In this document: positions 1 to 8,638 of the stretch, piece after piece
Numbering within the stretch: position 1 is the stretch's first letter
Layout: the number at the start of each line of letters is the position of its first letter
Assembly: GCF_017876095.1 (NCBI RefSeq)
Contig: NZ_JAGINM010000005.1
Coordinates: 348,755 to 412,754, forward strand
Direction: 5' to 3'
From: Azospirillum agricola
GTDB taxonomy: Bacteria > Pseudomonadota > Alphaproteobacteria > Azospirillales > Azospirillaceae
Length of the DNA: 64,000 nt
Program-made: the position numbers and the translations under genes
The notes under the pieces: generated by a model
Told to the model about the DNA's origin: nothing
Database searches by the model: none
Seen by the model: the letters and a program-made list of their open reading frames with translations, nothing else

Positions 1-1
1 C

Positions 2-67
2 ACCGGCAAGACCGATTATCCGGCCGTCGCGCGCTTCGCCGCCGAGGCCGCCAAGGAAACCGCATGA
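2..67 (+). CDS. C-terminal end of an upstream gene (partial)
   Basis: An open frame enters from the left edge and stops at TGA 65-67. The visible tail is about 21 residues, rich in Ala and Lys and ending KETA. It overlaps the next gene's first ATG (64-66) in an ATGA arrangement, so it is very likely the upstream member of the phospholipid operon. In Escherichia coli the related ynbABCD cluster also encodes a phosphatase-like protein, but too little is visible here to assign a function. Confidence 0.6.
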   Translation, partial: TGKTDYPAVARFAAEAAKETA

Positions 68-100
68 TGGGAAACCGCATGATGGGAGAGCCCATGATGG
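56..100 (+). repeat. 15-bp tandem triplication over a stop/start junction
   Basis: Two exact copies of GAAACCGCATGATGG (56-70, 71-85) are followed by a diverged third copy (86-100). Each copy carries an ATGATG. The upstream gene's stop and three alternative start sites of the phosphatidyltransferase therefore lie inside the repeat. The GGGAGAG before the third ATG (94) looks like the best ribosome-binding site. Confidence 0.85.
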
Positions 101-756
101 ACCCCGCCACACCCGCCACACCGGACGCATCCGCCGCCCCGGCCGCCGACCGCCGCCCGATCGCCACCCGCCAGGCCCGCTGGGCGCAGCGGCTGGCGGC
201 GTGGCTGAGCACGACGCCGGTGACGCCCAACCAGATCTCCCTGCTGTCCGTCGCCTGGGCCGCGATCGGCGGGGCGCTGCTGCTGCATGGCGGGATCGCC
301 GCCTGGATCGGCGCCGCGCTCTGCGTCCAGTTCCGCCTGATCTGCAACCTGCTCGACGGCATGGTCGCGGTGGAGGGCGGCAAGGGGTCGCGCGTCGGCG
401 CGCTCTACAACGAGATCCCCGACCGCTTCGCCGACACCGCCTTCCTGGTGCCGCTGGGCTACGCCGTCGGCGTCCCCTGGCTCGGCTGGGCGGCGGCGCT
501 GGCGGCGATGCTGACCGCCTATGTCCGGGTCTTCGGCGGGGCGCTGGGGCTGGCGCAGGATTTCGGCGGGGTGATGGCCAAGCAGCGCCGCATGGCCGCC
601 CTCACCGCCGCCCTGCTGGCCCAGGCGGCCGAGCACGCCCTGTGGGGAACGCGGTTCAGCCTGCTCGCCGCCGGCTGGATCATCCTGATGGGAAGCCTGC
701 TCACCGCCGCGACCCGCACCGCCGGCATCGCCCGTCTTCTGGAGTCCCGGTCATGA
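64..756 (+). CDS. CDP-alcohol phosphatidyltransferase family protein (YnbA-like)
   Basis: This is a polytopic membrane enzyme predicted to transfer a phosphatidyl group from CDP-diacylglycerol to an alcohol acceptor. The family motif (D-x2-DG-x2-AR-x8-G-x3-D-x3-D) is recognisable at residues 95-120 with altered positions: N95 for the first Asp, V103 for Arg and N116 for the third Asp. D98, G99, A102, G112 and D120 are kept. Hydrophobic segments follow to the C terminus. The start could be ATG 64, 79 or 94 because the region is triplicated. The last has the best ribosome-binding site and would remove the repetitive N terminus. The next gene overlaps by ATGA. Neighbouring acyltransferase and CDP-diglyceride synthase genes support a phospholipid role. 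Acceptor alcohol unknown. Confidence 0.85.
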   Translation: MMGNRMMGEPMMDPATPATPDASAAPAADRRPIATRQARWAQRLAAWLSTTPVTPNQISLLSVAWAAIGGALLLHGGIAAWIGAALCVQFRLICNLLDGMVAVEGGKGSRVGALYNEIPDRFADTAFLVPLGYAVGVPWLGWAAALAAMLTAYVRVFGGALGLAQDFGGVMAKQRRMAALTAALLAQAAEHALWGTRFSLLAAGWIILMGSLLTAATRTAGIARLLESRS

Positions 757-1409
757 TGATCCCCCTTCTCCGTCCGGCCCTGCTGGGCCTCACCCGCCTG
801 CTGGTCGGCGCCCGCGCGAGCTGGGAGGGCTGCGCCCCCGCCGACGTGCCGCGCATCTACTTCGCCAACCACAGCAGCCATCTCGACACGCTGGTGATGA
901 TGGCGGCGCTGCCGCGCGAGCTGCGGGCGCGGACTCACCCGGTGGCGGCGCTCGATTACTGGGGCGGGTCCGCCCTGCGGCGGAGCGTGGCGGTCGGCTG
1001 CCTGAACGCGCTGCTGGTCGACCGCACCGGCAAGGCGACGGCCGAGGTGATGGACGCCATGGCGGCGGTGCTGGAGGACGGGCGCTCGCTGATCCTCTTC
1101 CCCGAGGGGACGCGCGGCGACGGCGCCGTGCAGCCGTTCAAGAGCGGCCTCTACCACCTCGCCCGCCGGGTGCCGGGGGCCGAGCTGGTGCCCGTCTTAA
1201 TCGAGAACCTGAACCGCGTGATGCCCAAGGGGATGCCGCTGCCGGTGCCGCTGATCTGCACCATGCGCTTCGGCGCGCCGCTGCCGCCGCCCGTTGACGG
1301 CGAGGACAAGGCCGCCTTCCTGGAGCGGGCGCGCGACGCGCTGGTCGCCCTGTCGCACCCGTCCCCCTCCCCGTCCCGACACGATTCCAGCCAACGGACC
1401 GCCCAATGA
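753..1409 (+). CDS. 1-acyl-sn-glycerol-3-phosphate acyltransferase (PlsC-like)
   Basis: This 218-residue protein carries the acyltransferase HX4D box (NHSSHLD) near residue 37 and the glycerophosphate-binding FPEGTRG box near residue 117. These are the defining motifs of the PlsC/LPLAT superfamily. It should acylate lysophosphatidate or a related lysolipid at the inner membrane. The start ATG 753 overlaps the previous stop (ATGA), and its own stop overlaps the next start in the same way, so the three genes are translationally coupled. The C-terminal roughly 20 residues are Ser/Pro rich and probably disordered. A PlsC paralogue inside a YnbAB-like operon suggests a dedicated lipid-remodelling route in place of the housekeeping enzyme. 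Confidence 0.88.
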   Translation: MMIPLLRPALLGLTRLLVGARASWEGCAPADVPRIYFANHSSHLDTLVMMAALPRELRARTHPVAALDYWGGSALRRSVAVGCLNALLVDRTGKATAEVMDAMAAVLEDGRSLILFPEGTRGDGAVQPFKSGLYHLARRVPGAELVPVLIENLNRVMPKGMPLPVPLICTMRFGAPLPPPVDGEDKAAFLERARDALVALSHPSPSPSRHDSSQRTAQ

Positions 1410-2359
1410 CCGCCGAACCGCTGTTCCAACCGCTCTTTCTCTGGCTGGCGGGCGCGGCCCTGGGGCTGCTGACCGTCGCCACGCTGATCGGCGCCGTCCT
1501 GGCCCACCGGGTGCGAAGCCCGGCCGGGCGGGACACGGTGCGCAACCTGAACGCCCGCATCCGCTCCTGGTGGGTGATGGTGGCGCTGTTCGCGGCGGCC
1601 ATGCTGCTGGGCGGCACGGTGACGCTGGTGCTGTTCGCCCTGCTCTCCTATCTGGCGCTGCGCGAGTTCATCACCCTGACGCCGACCCGGCGCGGCGACC
1701 ATCTCGGGCTGTTCCTGTCCTTCTTCGTGGTCGTACCGCTGCAATACTGGCTGATCGGCTTCGGCTGGTACGGGCTGTTCTCGATCTTCATCCCGGTCTA
1801 CGTGTTCATGGCGCTGCCCTCGCTGGCGGTGCTGGGCGCCGATCCGTCCGACTTCCTCACCCGCACCGCCAAGGCGCAATGGGGGGTGATGGTTGCGGTC
1901 TACTGCCTCAGCCACGCGCCGGCCCTGCTGTGGCTGGACATCCCCGGTTACGACCTGCCCGCGGCCTTGCTGCTTTTGTACCTGATGACGGTGGCGCAGC
2001 TGAGCGACGTCTTCCAGTACGTCTTCGGCAAGCTGTGGGGCCGCACCCGCCTGTCGCCCGGCATCAGCCCGTCGAAGACGGTCGAGGGGCTGCTGGGCGG
2101 CGGGCTGACCGCCGTCGCCGTCGGCACCGGGCTGCACGTCATCACGCCCTTCTCGCCGCTCCAGGCGGCGGGGATGTCGCTGGCCATCGTGACGGCCGGC
2201 TTCTTCGGCGGCTTCGTCCTGTCGGCGATGAAGCGCGACCTCGGCGTCAAGGATTGGGGAACGCTGATCGAGGGGCATGGCGGGATCCTCGACCGCCTCG
2301 ATTCCGTGGTCTTCTCGGCGCCGCTGTTCTTCCACCTCACCCGCTACTGGTTCACCTGA
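1406..2359 (+). CDS. Phosphatidate cytidylyltransferase (CDP-diglyceride synthase, CdsA/YnbB-like)
   Basis: A 317-residue integral membrane enzyme that makes CDP-diacylglycerol from phosphatidate and CTP. The diagnostic C-terminal signature is present from about residue 272: SAMKRDLGVKDW followed by GHGGILDRLDS. It holds the conserved Lys/Arg, Asp and the HGG-x-x-DR-x-D core. Several transmembrane segments precede it. The start overlaps the acyltransferase stop by ATGA. Together with the two upstream genes it would supply CDP-diacylglycerol to the phosphatidyltransferase encoded first, so the operon could act as a self-contained head-group module. Confidence 0.92.
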   Translation: MTAEPLFQPLFLWLAGAALGLLTVATLIGAVLAHRVRSPAGRDTVRNLNARIRSWWVMVALFAAAMLLGGTVTLVLFALLSYLALREFITLTPTRRGDHLGLFLSFFVVVPLQYWLIGFGWYGLFSIFIPVYVFMALPSLAVLGADPSDFLTRTAKAQWGVMVAVYCLSHAPALLWLDIPGYDLPAALLLLYLMTVAQLSDVFQYVFGKLWGRTRLSPGISPSKTVEGLLGGGLTAVAVGTGLHVITPFSPLQAAGMSLAIVTAGFFGGFVLSAMKRDLGVKDWGTLIEGHGGILDRLDSVVFSAPLFFHLTRYWFT

Positions 2360-2371
2360 CGGCCGGCGGCG

Positions 2372-3874
<1,503 letters not shown>

Positions 3875-3902
3875 GGCCGTTTCCCCCTCTCCCGGTCGTT
3901 TT

Positions 3903-3939
3903 TGTCAATATTCTGAACATATCCTGTCAAGATTCGACA
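3903..3939. promoter_or_regulatory. Paired candidate upstream activator sites
   Basis: Two similar imperfect palindromes occur in the divergent intergenic region: TGTCAATATTCTGAACA (3903-3919) and TGTCAAGATTCGACA (3925-3939). They start 22 bp apart, about two helical turns. They lie about 65-100 bp upstream of the -24/-12 promoter at 4004, a typical position for enhancer sites of a Fis-type sigma-54 activator. The first also overlaps the activator gene's own upstream region, so autoregulation is possible. Assignment is inference from symmetry and position. Confidence 0.55.
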
Positions 3940-4003
3940 CAGACCGCCAGCGCTGATTTTCCGCTCTCCGCACAAACCGTTGAAAACGCACGCATCCCGG
4001 ATG

Positions 4004-4019
4004 TGGCGCGGCGCTTGCT
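4004..4019 (+). promoter_or_regulatory. Sigma-54 (-24/-12) promoter
   Basis: TGGCGCGGCGCTTGCT matches the sigma-54 consensus TGGCACG-N4-TTGCW at every defined position except one (A to G). The GG and GC dinucleotides have the required spacing. It precedes the dehydrogenase/BKACE operon, placing a transcript start near 4031 and an untranslated leader of about 85 bases. The adjacent divergent gene encodes a sigma-54 activator, which makes this assignment strong. Confidence 0.8.
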
Positions 4020-4114
4020 AATCCGTTCCCCAGAAGACTTGCGGGACGGACAGTCAGCCAGACGGCCCTCGATCCGCCGTCCGCTCCGACATCAGGGAAG
4101 GAAACGCGCCGGGC

Positions 4115-5026
4115 ATGACACAGCAGCGCATCGGCATCATCGGCGCCGGGTTGATGGGGCACGGGATCGCCCAGGCCTTCGCCGCCGCCGGCCACCGCGT
4201 CGACATCCAGGAACCCGATCCCGCCCGCCGGGCCGGGATCCTCGACCATGTCCGCCGCAACCTGCGGGAGCTTGGCCGGGACGCCGCCGCCGCCGACCGC
4301 ATCCGGCCCTGCGCGGCGCTGGAGGAGGCCGTCGGGCGGGCCGACGTCGTCATCGAGGCGGTGCCGGAGGATCTGGCGCTCAAGCAACGGATCTTCGCGG
4401 CGGTCGAGGCCGCCGCCCCGCCCCACGCGCTGCTCGCCAGCAACACCTCGGTGATCCCGATCACCCGGATCATGGAACCGCTGCGCGACAAGTCCCGCGC
4501 GCTGGGCGCCCATTGGTGGAATCCGCCCCACCTGATCCCGCTCGTCGAGGTCATCCAGACGGCGGACACCGCCGACGCGGCGGTCGCCGCGATGATCGGC
4601 CTGCTGACCGCCATCGGCAAGACGCCGGTGCATGTCCGCAAGGACGTCCCCGGCTTCATCGGCAACCGCCTCCAGCACGCGCTGTGGCGCGAGGCGATCG
4701 CGCTGGTCGAGACCGGCGTCTGCGACGCCGAGACGGTCGACGCCGTGGTCAAGGCCAGCTTCGGCCGCCGCCTCGCCGTGCTGGGGCCGCTGGAGAACGC
4801 CGACCTCGTCGGCACCGACCTGACGCTGGCGGTGCACGAGCATGTCCTGCCGGACCTCGACCGGCGGCCGGGCCCCTCGCCCCTGCTGCGCGAGCTGGTC
4901 GCGTCCGGGCGGCTCGGCATGAAGGCCGGCGGCGGGTTCCGGAACTGGACCGAGGCGCAGCGGGCCGAGGCGCACAGCCGGCTGGCCGCCCATCTTCAAC
5001 GCTTCGACGGGACCGGGCACGGCTGA
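4115..5026 (+). CDS. 3-hydroxyacyl-CoA dehydrogenase family protein (carnitine-dehydrogenase-like)
   Basis: A 303-residue NAD-dependent dehydrogenase. The N-terminal Rossmann fold starts with IGIIGAGLMGHGIAQ. The catalytic-His segment is GAHWWNPPH near residue 132, followed by the all-alpha C-terminal half with PGFIGNRLQHALWREA. The WWNPPH form, in place of HFFNP, is what I associate with carnitine 3-dehydrogenase and related enzymes acting on free 3-hydroxy acids. It should oxidise a 3-hydroxy acid to a beta-keto acid, which the next gene product could cleave. First gene behind the sigma-54 promoter. Exact substrate not determinable from sequence. Confidence 0.85.
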   Translation: MTQQRIGIIGAGLMGHGIAQAFAAAGHRVDIQEPDPARRAGILDHVRRNLRELGRDAAAADRIRPCAALEEAVGRADVVIEAVPEDLALKQRIFAAVEAAAPPHALLASNTSVIPITRIMEPLRDKSRALGAHWWNPPHLIPLVEVIQTADTADAAVAAMIGLLTAIGKTPVHVRKDVPGFIGNRLQHALWREAIALVETGVCDAETVDAVVKASFGRRLAVLGPLENADLVGTDLTLAVHEHVLPDLDRRPGPSPLLRELVASGRLGMKAGGGFRNWTEAQRAEAHSRLAAHLQRFDGTGHG

Positions 5027-5095
5027 ACGCCGCGACCGCGCCCGCACCCCCACTCTTCCACGGCCTCTCGCGCCGGACACACAGGAGGGCCACGC

Positions 5096-6034
5096 ATGGC
5101 CGCACCCGCGAAGAAAGTCATCATCAGCTGCGCGCTGACCGGATCGATCCACACCCCGACCATGTCCGACGCGCTGCCGGTCACGCCGGACGAGATCGTC
5201 GAGCAGGGGCTCGACGCCGCCGAGGCCGGGGCCGCGATCCTGCACCTGCACGCCCGCGATCCCCGCACCGGGCAGCCGACCCCCGACCCGGCGGTCTTCA
5301 TGGAGTTCCTGCCGCGCCTGAAGCAGTCCACCGACGCGGTGCTGAACATCACCACCGGCGGCTCGCTCGACATGACGGTGCGGGAACGCCTCGCCGCCCC
5401 CCTCCTGGCCAGGCCGGAGATGTGCTCGCTCAACATGGGCTCGATGAATTTCGGCATCTTCCCGCTGGCCGACCGCTACAAGGACTGGAAGCACGACTGG
5501 GAGGAACCCTATCTGCGCGGAACCGACGACTTCATCTTCCGCAACACCTTCCGGGACATCGCCTACATCCTGGAGCATCTGGGCCAGGGCTGCGGCACCC
5601 GGTTCGAGTTCGAGTGCTACGACGTCGGGCACCTCTACAACCTCGCGCATTTCCTCGACCGCGGGCTGGTGAAGCCGCCGCTGTTCGTCCAGACCATCTT
5701 CGGGATCCTCGGCGGCATCGGCGCGGAGGAACGCAACCTCGCCTTCATGCGCGAGACCGCCGACCGCCTGTTCGGCGGCGACTACGCCTGGTCGGTGCTG
5801 GCCGCCGGCCGCCACCAGATCCCCTTCACCACCATGGCCGCCGTCATGGGCGGCAACGTCCGGGTCGGGCTGGAGGACAGCCTGTACCTCGCCCGTGGCC
5901 GGCTCGCCAGGAACAGCGCCGAGCAGGTGGCGAAGATCCGCCGCATCCTGGAGGAGCTGTCGCTGGAGGTCGCCACCCCGGCCGAGGCGCGCGCCATGCT
6001 CGCCCTCAAGGGCGCCGATCAGGTCGGGTTCTGA
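5096..6034 (+). CDS. Beta-keto acid cleavage enzyme (BKACE, DUF849)
   Basis: A 312-residue TIM-barrel protein of the DUF849/BKACE family. These Zn enzymes condense a beta-keto acid with acetyl-CoA, giving acetoacetate and a CoA ester. The metal-binding HLHARD motif is at about residues 48-53, preceded by the usual AAEAGAAILH strand. The family's substrate range includes dehydrocarnitine, 3-keto-5-aminohexanoate and other beta-keto acids. Between a carnitine-dehydrogenase-like enzyme and 3-hydroxybutyrate dehydrogenase, the step would release acetoacetate, which the next enzyme can reduce. The GGAGG ribosome-binding site upstream of ATG 5096 supports the start. Confidence 0.92.
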   Translation: MAAPAKKVIISCALTGSIHTPTMSDALPVTPDEIVEQGLDAAEAGAAILHLHARDPRTGQPTPDPAVFMEFLPRLKQSTDAVLNITTGGSLDMTVRERLAAPLLARPEMCSLNMGSMNFGIFPLADRYKDWKHDWEEPYLRGTDDFIFRNTFRDIAYILEHLGQGCGTRFEFECYDVGHLYNLAHFLDRGLVKPPLFVQTIFGILGGIGAEERNLAFMRETADRLFGGDYAWSVLAAGRHQIPFTTMAAVMGGNVRVGLEDSLYLARGRLARNSAEQVAKIRRILEELSLEVATPAEARAMLALKGADQVGF

Positions 6035-6083
6035 GCCGCGCGGCGGACACGGGCTTTCAAAAACCTTCGAGGGGCAAAAAGAG

Positions 6084-6863
6084 ATGCGGAACAGAAACGC
6101 CGTCGTCACCGGCTCGACCAGCGGCATCGGTCTGGCGACCGCCCGCGCGCTGGCGGAACGCGGCTGCCATGTGATGCTGAACGGCTTCGGCGACCGCGCG
6201 GAGATCGAGGCGACCTGTGCGGAGATCGCGGCGCGCAGCGGCACGACCATCGTCTATTCCGACGCCGACCTCAGCCGGCCCGACGCGGTGCGCGCGATGA
6301 TGGCGCGGGCGGCCGAGGCGCTGGGGCCGGTCGACATCCTGGTGAACAACGCCGGCGTCCAGCACGTCGCGGCGCTGCACGAGTTCCCCGAGGACAAGTG
6401 GGACCTGCTGCTGGCGGTCAACCTCAGCGCCGCCTTCCACGCCATCAAGGCGGCGCTTCCGGCGATGCGCGAGCGGCGCTGGGGCCGCATCGTCAACACC
6501 GCCTCGGTGCTGGGCATGGTCGGCGCCCCGCACAAGCCGGCCTACGTCGCGGCCAAGCACGGCATCATCGGCCTGACCAGGGCGGTGGCGCTGGAGGTGG
6601 CCGAGCACGGCATCACCTGCAACGCGGTGTGCCCCGGCACGGTGCTGACCCCGATCATCGAGACGCAGATCGCCCAGCAGGCCCAGGTCACCGGCCTGCC
6701 GGAAGACCAGGTGCTCAAGGCGGTGTTCCTCGGCAAGATGCCGACCGGCCGGCTGATCCCGCCCGACGAGGTCGCCGCCGCCATCGCCTTCCTGTGCTCC
6801 GACGCCGCCGCCTCGATCACCGGCACCGCCCTGCCCGTGGACGGCGGCTACACCACGCATTGA
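6084..6863 (+). CDS. bdhA: D-3-hydroxybutyrate dehydrogenase (SDR family)
   Basis: A 259-residue short-chain dehydrogenase interconverting acetoacetate and D-3-hydroxybutyrate with NAD(H). It has the cofactor motif TGSTSGIG, NNAG, the catalytic Ser of NTASVLG, and YVAAKHG for the Tyr and Lys. The stretch CPGTVLTPIIETQIAQQAQ and the C-terminal DGGYTTH resemble known 3-hydroxybutyrate dehydrogenases. Start ATG 6084 begins MRNRNAVVTGSTSG and follows GAGGGGCAAAAAGAG. In this operon it would handle the acetoacetate produced by BKACE, linking the pathway to the polyhydroxybutyrate and ketone-body pools. Confidence 0.9.
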   Translation: MRNRNAVVTGSTSGIGLATARALAERGCHVMLNGFGDRAEIEATCAEIAARSGTTIVYSDADLSRPDAVRAMMARAAEALGPVDILVNNAGVQHVAALHEFPEDKWDLLLAVNLSAAFHAIKAALPAMRERRWGRIVNTASVLGMVGAPHKPAYVAAKHGIIGLTRAVALEVAEHGITCNAVCPGTVLTPIIETQIAQQAQVTGLPEDQVLKAVFLGKMPTGRLIPPDEVAAAIAFLCSDAAASITGTALPVDGGYTTH

Positions 6864-6869
6864 CGCGCC

Positions 6870-6889
6870 GGCCGCAACGGCGGCCTTTC
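6870..6889 (+). terminator. Intra-operon hairpin with short T tract
   Basis: GGCCGC (6870-6875), an AACG loop and GCGGCC (6880-6885) are followed by TTTC. This is a short stable hairpin between bdhA and the binding-protein gene. It may be a partial terminator or an mRNA-stabilising element that sets the relative expression of the two genes. Confidence 0.4.
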
Positions 6890-6925
6890 AGGCATCAAGA
6901 ACCAACATCCCCAGGGAGTGAAACC

Positions 6926-8137
6926 ATGCGCAACCTTCTGCTCGCCGGCACCGCCGCCCTGTCGATCGCCGCCCTGTCCCCGCTGGCCGCCCAGGCGCAG
7001 ATGTCGGACGGCGTCGTCAAGATCGGCATGCTGTCCGACCGTTCCGGCATCTACGCCGACATCAACGGCGAGGGCTCGGCCATCGCCGCGCGGATGGCCG
7101 CCGAGGAGTTCGGCAACGCCATCAACGGCACGAGGATCGAGATCATCGTCGGCGACCACCAGAACAAGGCGGACGTCGCCGCCAATCTGGCGCGCCAGTG
7201 GATCGACACCGAGAAGGTCGACGTCGTCGCCGACGTGCCGAACTCGGCCGCAGCACTCGCCGTCCAGGTCATCACCCGCGACAAGAAGCGCCTCTTCCTG
7301 ATGTCCGGCCCCGGCTCGACCGACCTGACCGGCAAGGAATGCAGCCCCTACGGCTTCCACTGGACCTGGGACAACCACGCCGTGGCCTCCGCCACCGCCC
7401 GCGCGCTGGTCGGGCAGGGGCGGAAGAGCTGGTTCTTCGTCACCGCCGACTACGCCTTCGGCCATTCGCTGGAAGCCGAGGCGGCCAACACCGTCAAGCA
7501 GCTCGGCGGCACCATCAAGGGCAGCGTGCGCCATCCGCTGGGGGCGTCCGACTTCTCGTCCTACCTGTTGCAGGCGCAGGCGTCGGGGGCCGAGGTCGTC
7601 GCCTTCGCCAACGCGGGCGGCGACACCATCAACGCCGTCAAGCAGGCCGCCGAATTCGGCCTGCCCCAGGGCGGCCAGACGATGGCGGGGCTGCTGCTGA
7701 ACATCAACGACGTCCACGCGCTCGGCCTGGAAACCGCGCAGGGGCTGATGCTGGCGAACTCCTTCTACTGGGACATGACCGACGAGACCCGCGCCTGGGC
7801 GAGGAAGTTCGAGGAGCGGACCGGCCGCAAGCCGTCGATGAACCAGGCCGGCGTCTATTCGTCGGTCAGGCACTACCTGAAGGCGGTTCAGGAGACCGGC
7901 ACCGACGACGCCGACAAGGTGGCCGCCAGGATGCGCGCCACGCCCGTCAACGACATGATGATGAAGGACGTCGGGATCGCCGCCAACGGCCGCGTCTTCA
8001 ACAACATGTATCTGGCGCAGGTGAAGACGCCCGCGGAGACCGGGCACGCCTGGGACTACTTCAAGATCCTCAAGACCGTCCCCGGCGAACAGGCCTACAT
8101 CGCCCCCAAGGACAGCGGCTGCCCCCTCGTGAAGTGA
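6926..8137 (+). CDS. Liv-type ABC transporter periplasmic substrate-binding protein
   Basis: A 403-residue binding protein of the branched-chain amino acid (type I periplasmic, LivJ-like) family. A signal peptide covers about residues 1-25 (LAAQAQ cleavage region), then VKIGMLSDRSGIYADINGEG begins the mature domain. No permease or ATPase genes accompany it, so it must use components elsewhere or act as a sensor. The operon suggests its ligand is the 3-hydroxy acid, for example carnitine or a related quaternary amine. Binding specificity of this family cannot be read from sequence. Its last 14 bases are triplicated directly after the stop. Confidence 0.87.
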   Translation: MRNLLLAGTAALSIAALSPLAAQAQMSDGVVKIGMLSDRSGIYADINGEGSAIAARMAAEEFGNAINGTRIEIIVGDHQNKADVAANLARQWIDTEKVDVVADVPNSAAALAVQVITRDKKRLFLMSGPGSTDLTGKECSPYGFHWTWDNHAVASATARALVGQGRKSWFFVTADYAFGHSLEAEAANTVKQLGGTIKGSVRHPLGASDFSSYLLQAQASGAEVVAFANAGGDTINAVKQAAEFGLPQGGQTMAGLLLNINDVHALGLETAQGLMLANSFYWDMTDETRAWARKFEERTGRKPSMNQAGVYSSVRHYLKAVQETGTDDADKVAARMRATPVNDMMMKDVGIAANGRVFNNMYLAQVKTPAETGHAWDYFKILKTVPGEQAYIAPKDSGCPLVK

Positions 8138-8165
8138 CCCTCGTGAAGTGACCCTCGTGAAGTGA
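8124..8165 (+). repeat. 14-bp triplication of a gene's last bases and stop codon
   Basis: CCCTCGTGAAGTGA occurs three times in perfect tandem (8124-8137, 8138-8151, 8152-8165). The first copy is the end of the binding-protein gene including its TGA. The 14-bp unit is not a multiple of three, but the added copies lie after the stop and do not change the protein. Confidence 0.95.
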
Positions 8166-8329
8166 CCGCCGGGCGCCTCCCGTCCAGGACCGCCGGACCG
8201 GGCAGACACCCGGCCGGCCCCGGACAAGCCCTTGATCCTTATAGACTTCCACCAGCCGCGTATATGAAATCCATACGCCGGCGGCCTTCCGCCCCTCCTC
8301 GAATCTATACGCACCTCCGGCGCATCGTC

Positions 8330-8392
8330 GGCAGGCCGGACCGATCTCCCGCTCCGTGACCACACGGGGCGCGGGGGCCGGTCCGGCCTGCC
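8330..8392 (+). promoter_or_regulatory. Long inverted repeat in the kdp leader region
   Basis: GGCAGGCCGGACCG (8330-8343) is perfectly complementary to CGGTCCGGCCTGCC (8379-8392), a 14-bp stem with a 35-base loop. It ends 50 bases before the first kdp ORF. The preceding 8230-8315 stretch is the most A/T-rich part of this gap (TATAGAC, GTATATG, CCATAC, CTATACG) and may hold the KdpE site and promoter. The hairpin could act as a leader attenuator, a terminator for the upstream operon, or a processing site. No T tract follows. Confidence 0.45.
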
Positions 8393-8442
8393 TCGCGATT
8401 CCGCGCGCGACCGCGTGGGAACGCGCATACCGGAGACGAACC

Positions 8443-8526
8443 ATGCTCGACATCCTCGTCCTGGCGCTGACCGCCGGCTTCTTCGCCGGGTCGATCGCCT
8501 ATGTCCACGCCTGCGACCGGCTGTGA
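8443..8526 (+). CDS. Small membrane peptide upstream of kdpF
   Basis: A 27-residue ORF preceded by GGAGACGAACC and separated by 10 bases from kdpF. It consists of one hydrophobic helix (LDILVLALTAGFFAGSIAY) ending HACDRL. From memory, short ORFs ending in ACDRL directly before kdpF recur in other Gram-negative kdp operons. That supports a real gene, possibly a Kdp-associated single-span subunit. Function unknown. Confidence 0.6.
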   Translation: MLDILVLALTAGFFAGSIAYVHACDRL

Positions 8527-8536
8527 GGAGACGGCC

Positions 8537-8626
8537 ATGATCCTCGACTACGCGCTGGCCGGTCTCGTGACCGCCGGCCTGCTGGCCTATCTGGTCTACG
8601 CCCTGATCCGCCCCGAACGGTTCTGA
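8537..8626 (+). CDS. kdpF: KdpF, small subunit of the potassium-transporting ATPase
   Basis: A 29-residue single-span peptide, MILDYALAGLVTAGLLAYLV then YALIRPERF. The terminal LIRPERF is characteristic of KdpF, which binds and stabilises the KdpABC complex in the inner membrane. GGAGACGGCC precedes ATG 8537, and kdpA follows after 12 bases. Confidence 0.9.
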   Translation: MILDYALAGLVTAGLLAYLVYALIRPERF

Positions 8627-8638
8627 GGAGAGACCCCG

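Noticed and set aside
201..752. Upstream in-frame extension of the PlsC-like gene
   Set aside because: It overlaps the phosphatidyltransferase gene in another frame, has Arg/Gly-rich shadow composition, and ATG 753 has the operon-typical ATGA overlap.
8166..8330. Possible c-di-AMP or other known riboswitch before kdp
   Set aside because: I could not fit a known riboswitch core. Only the plain 14-bp inverted repeat and A/T-rich patches are visible.
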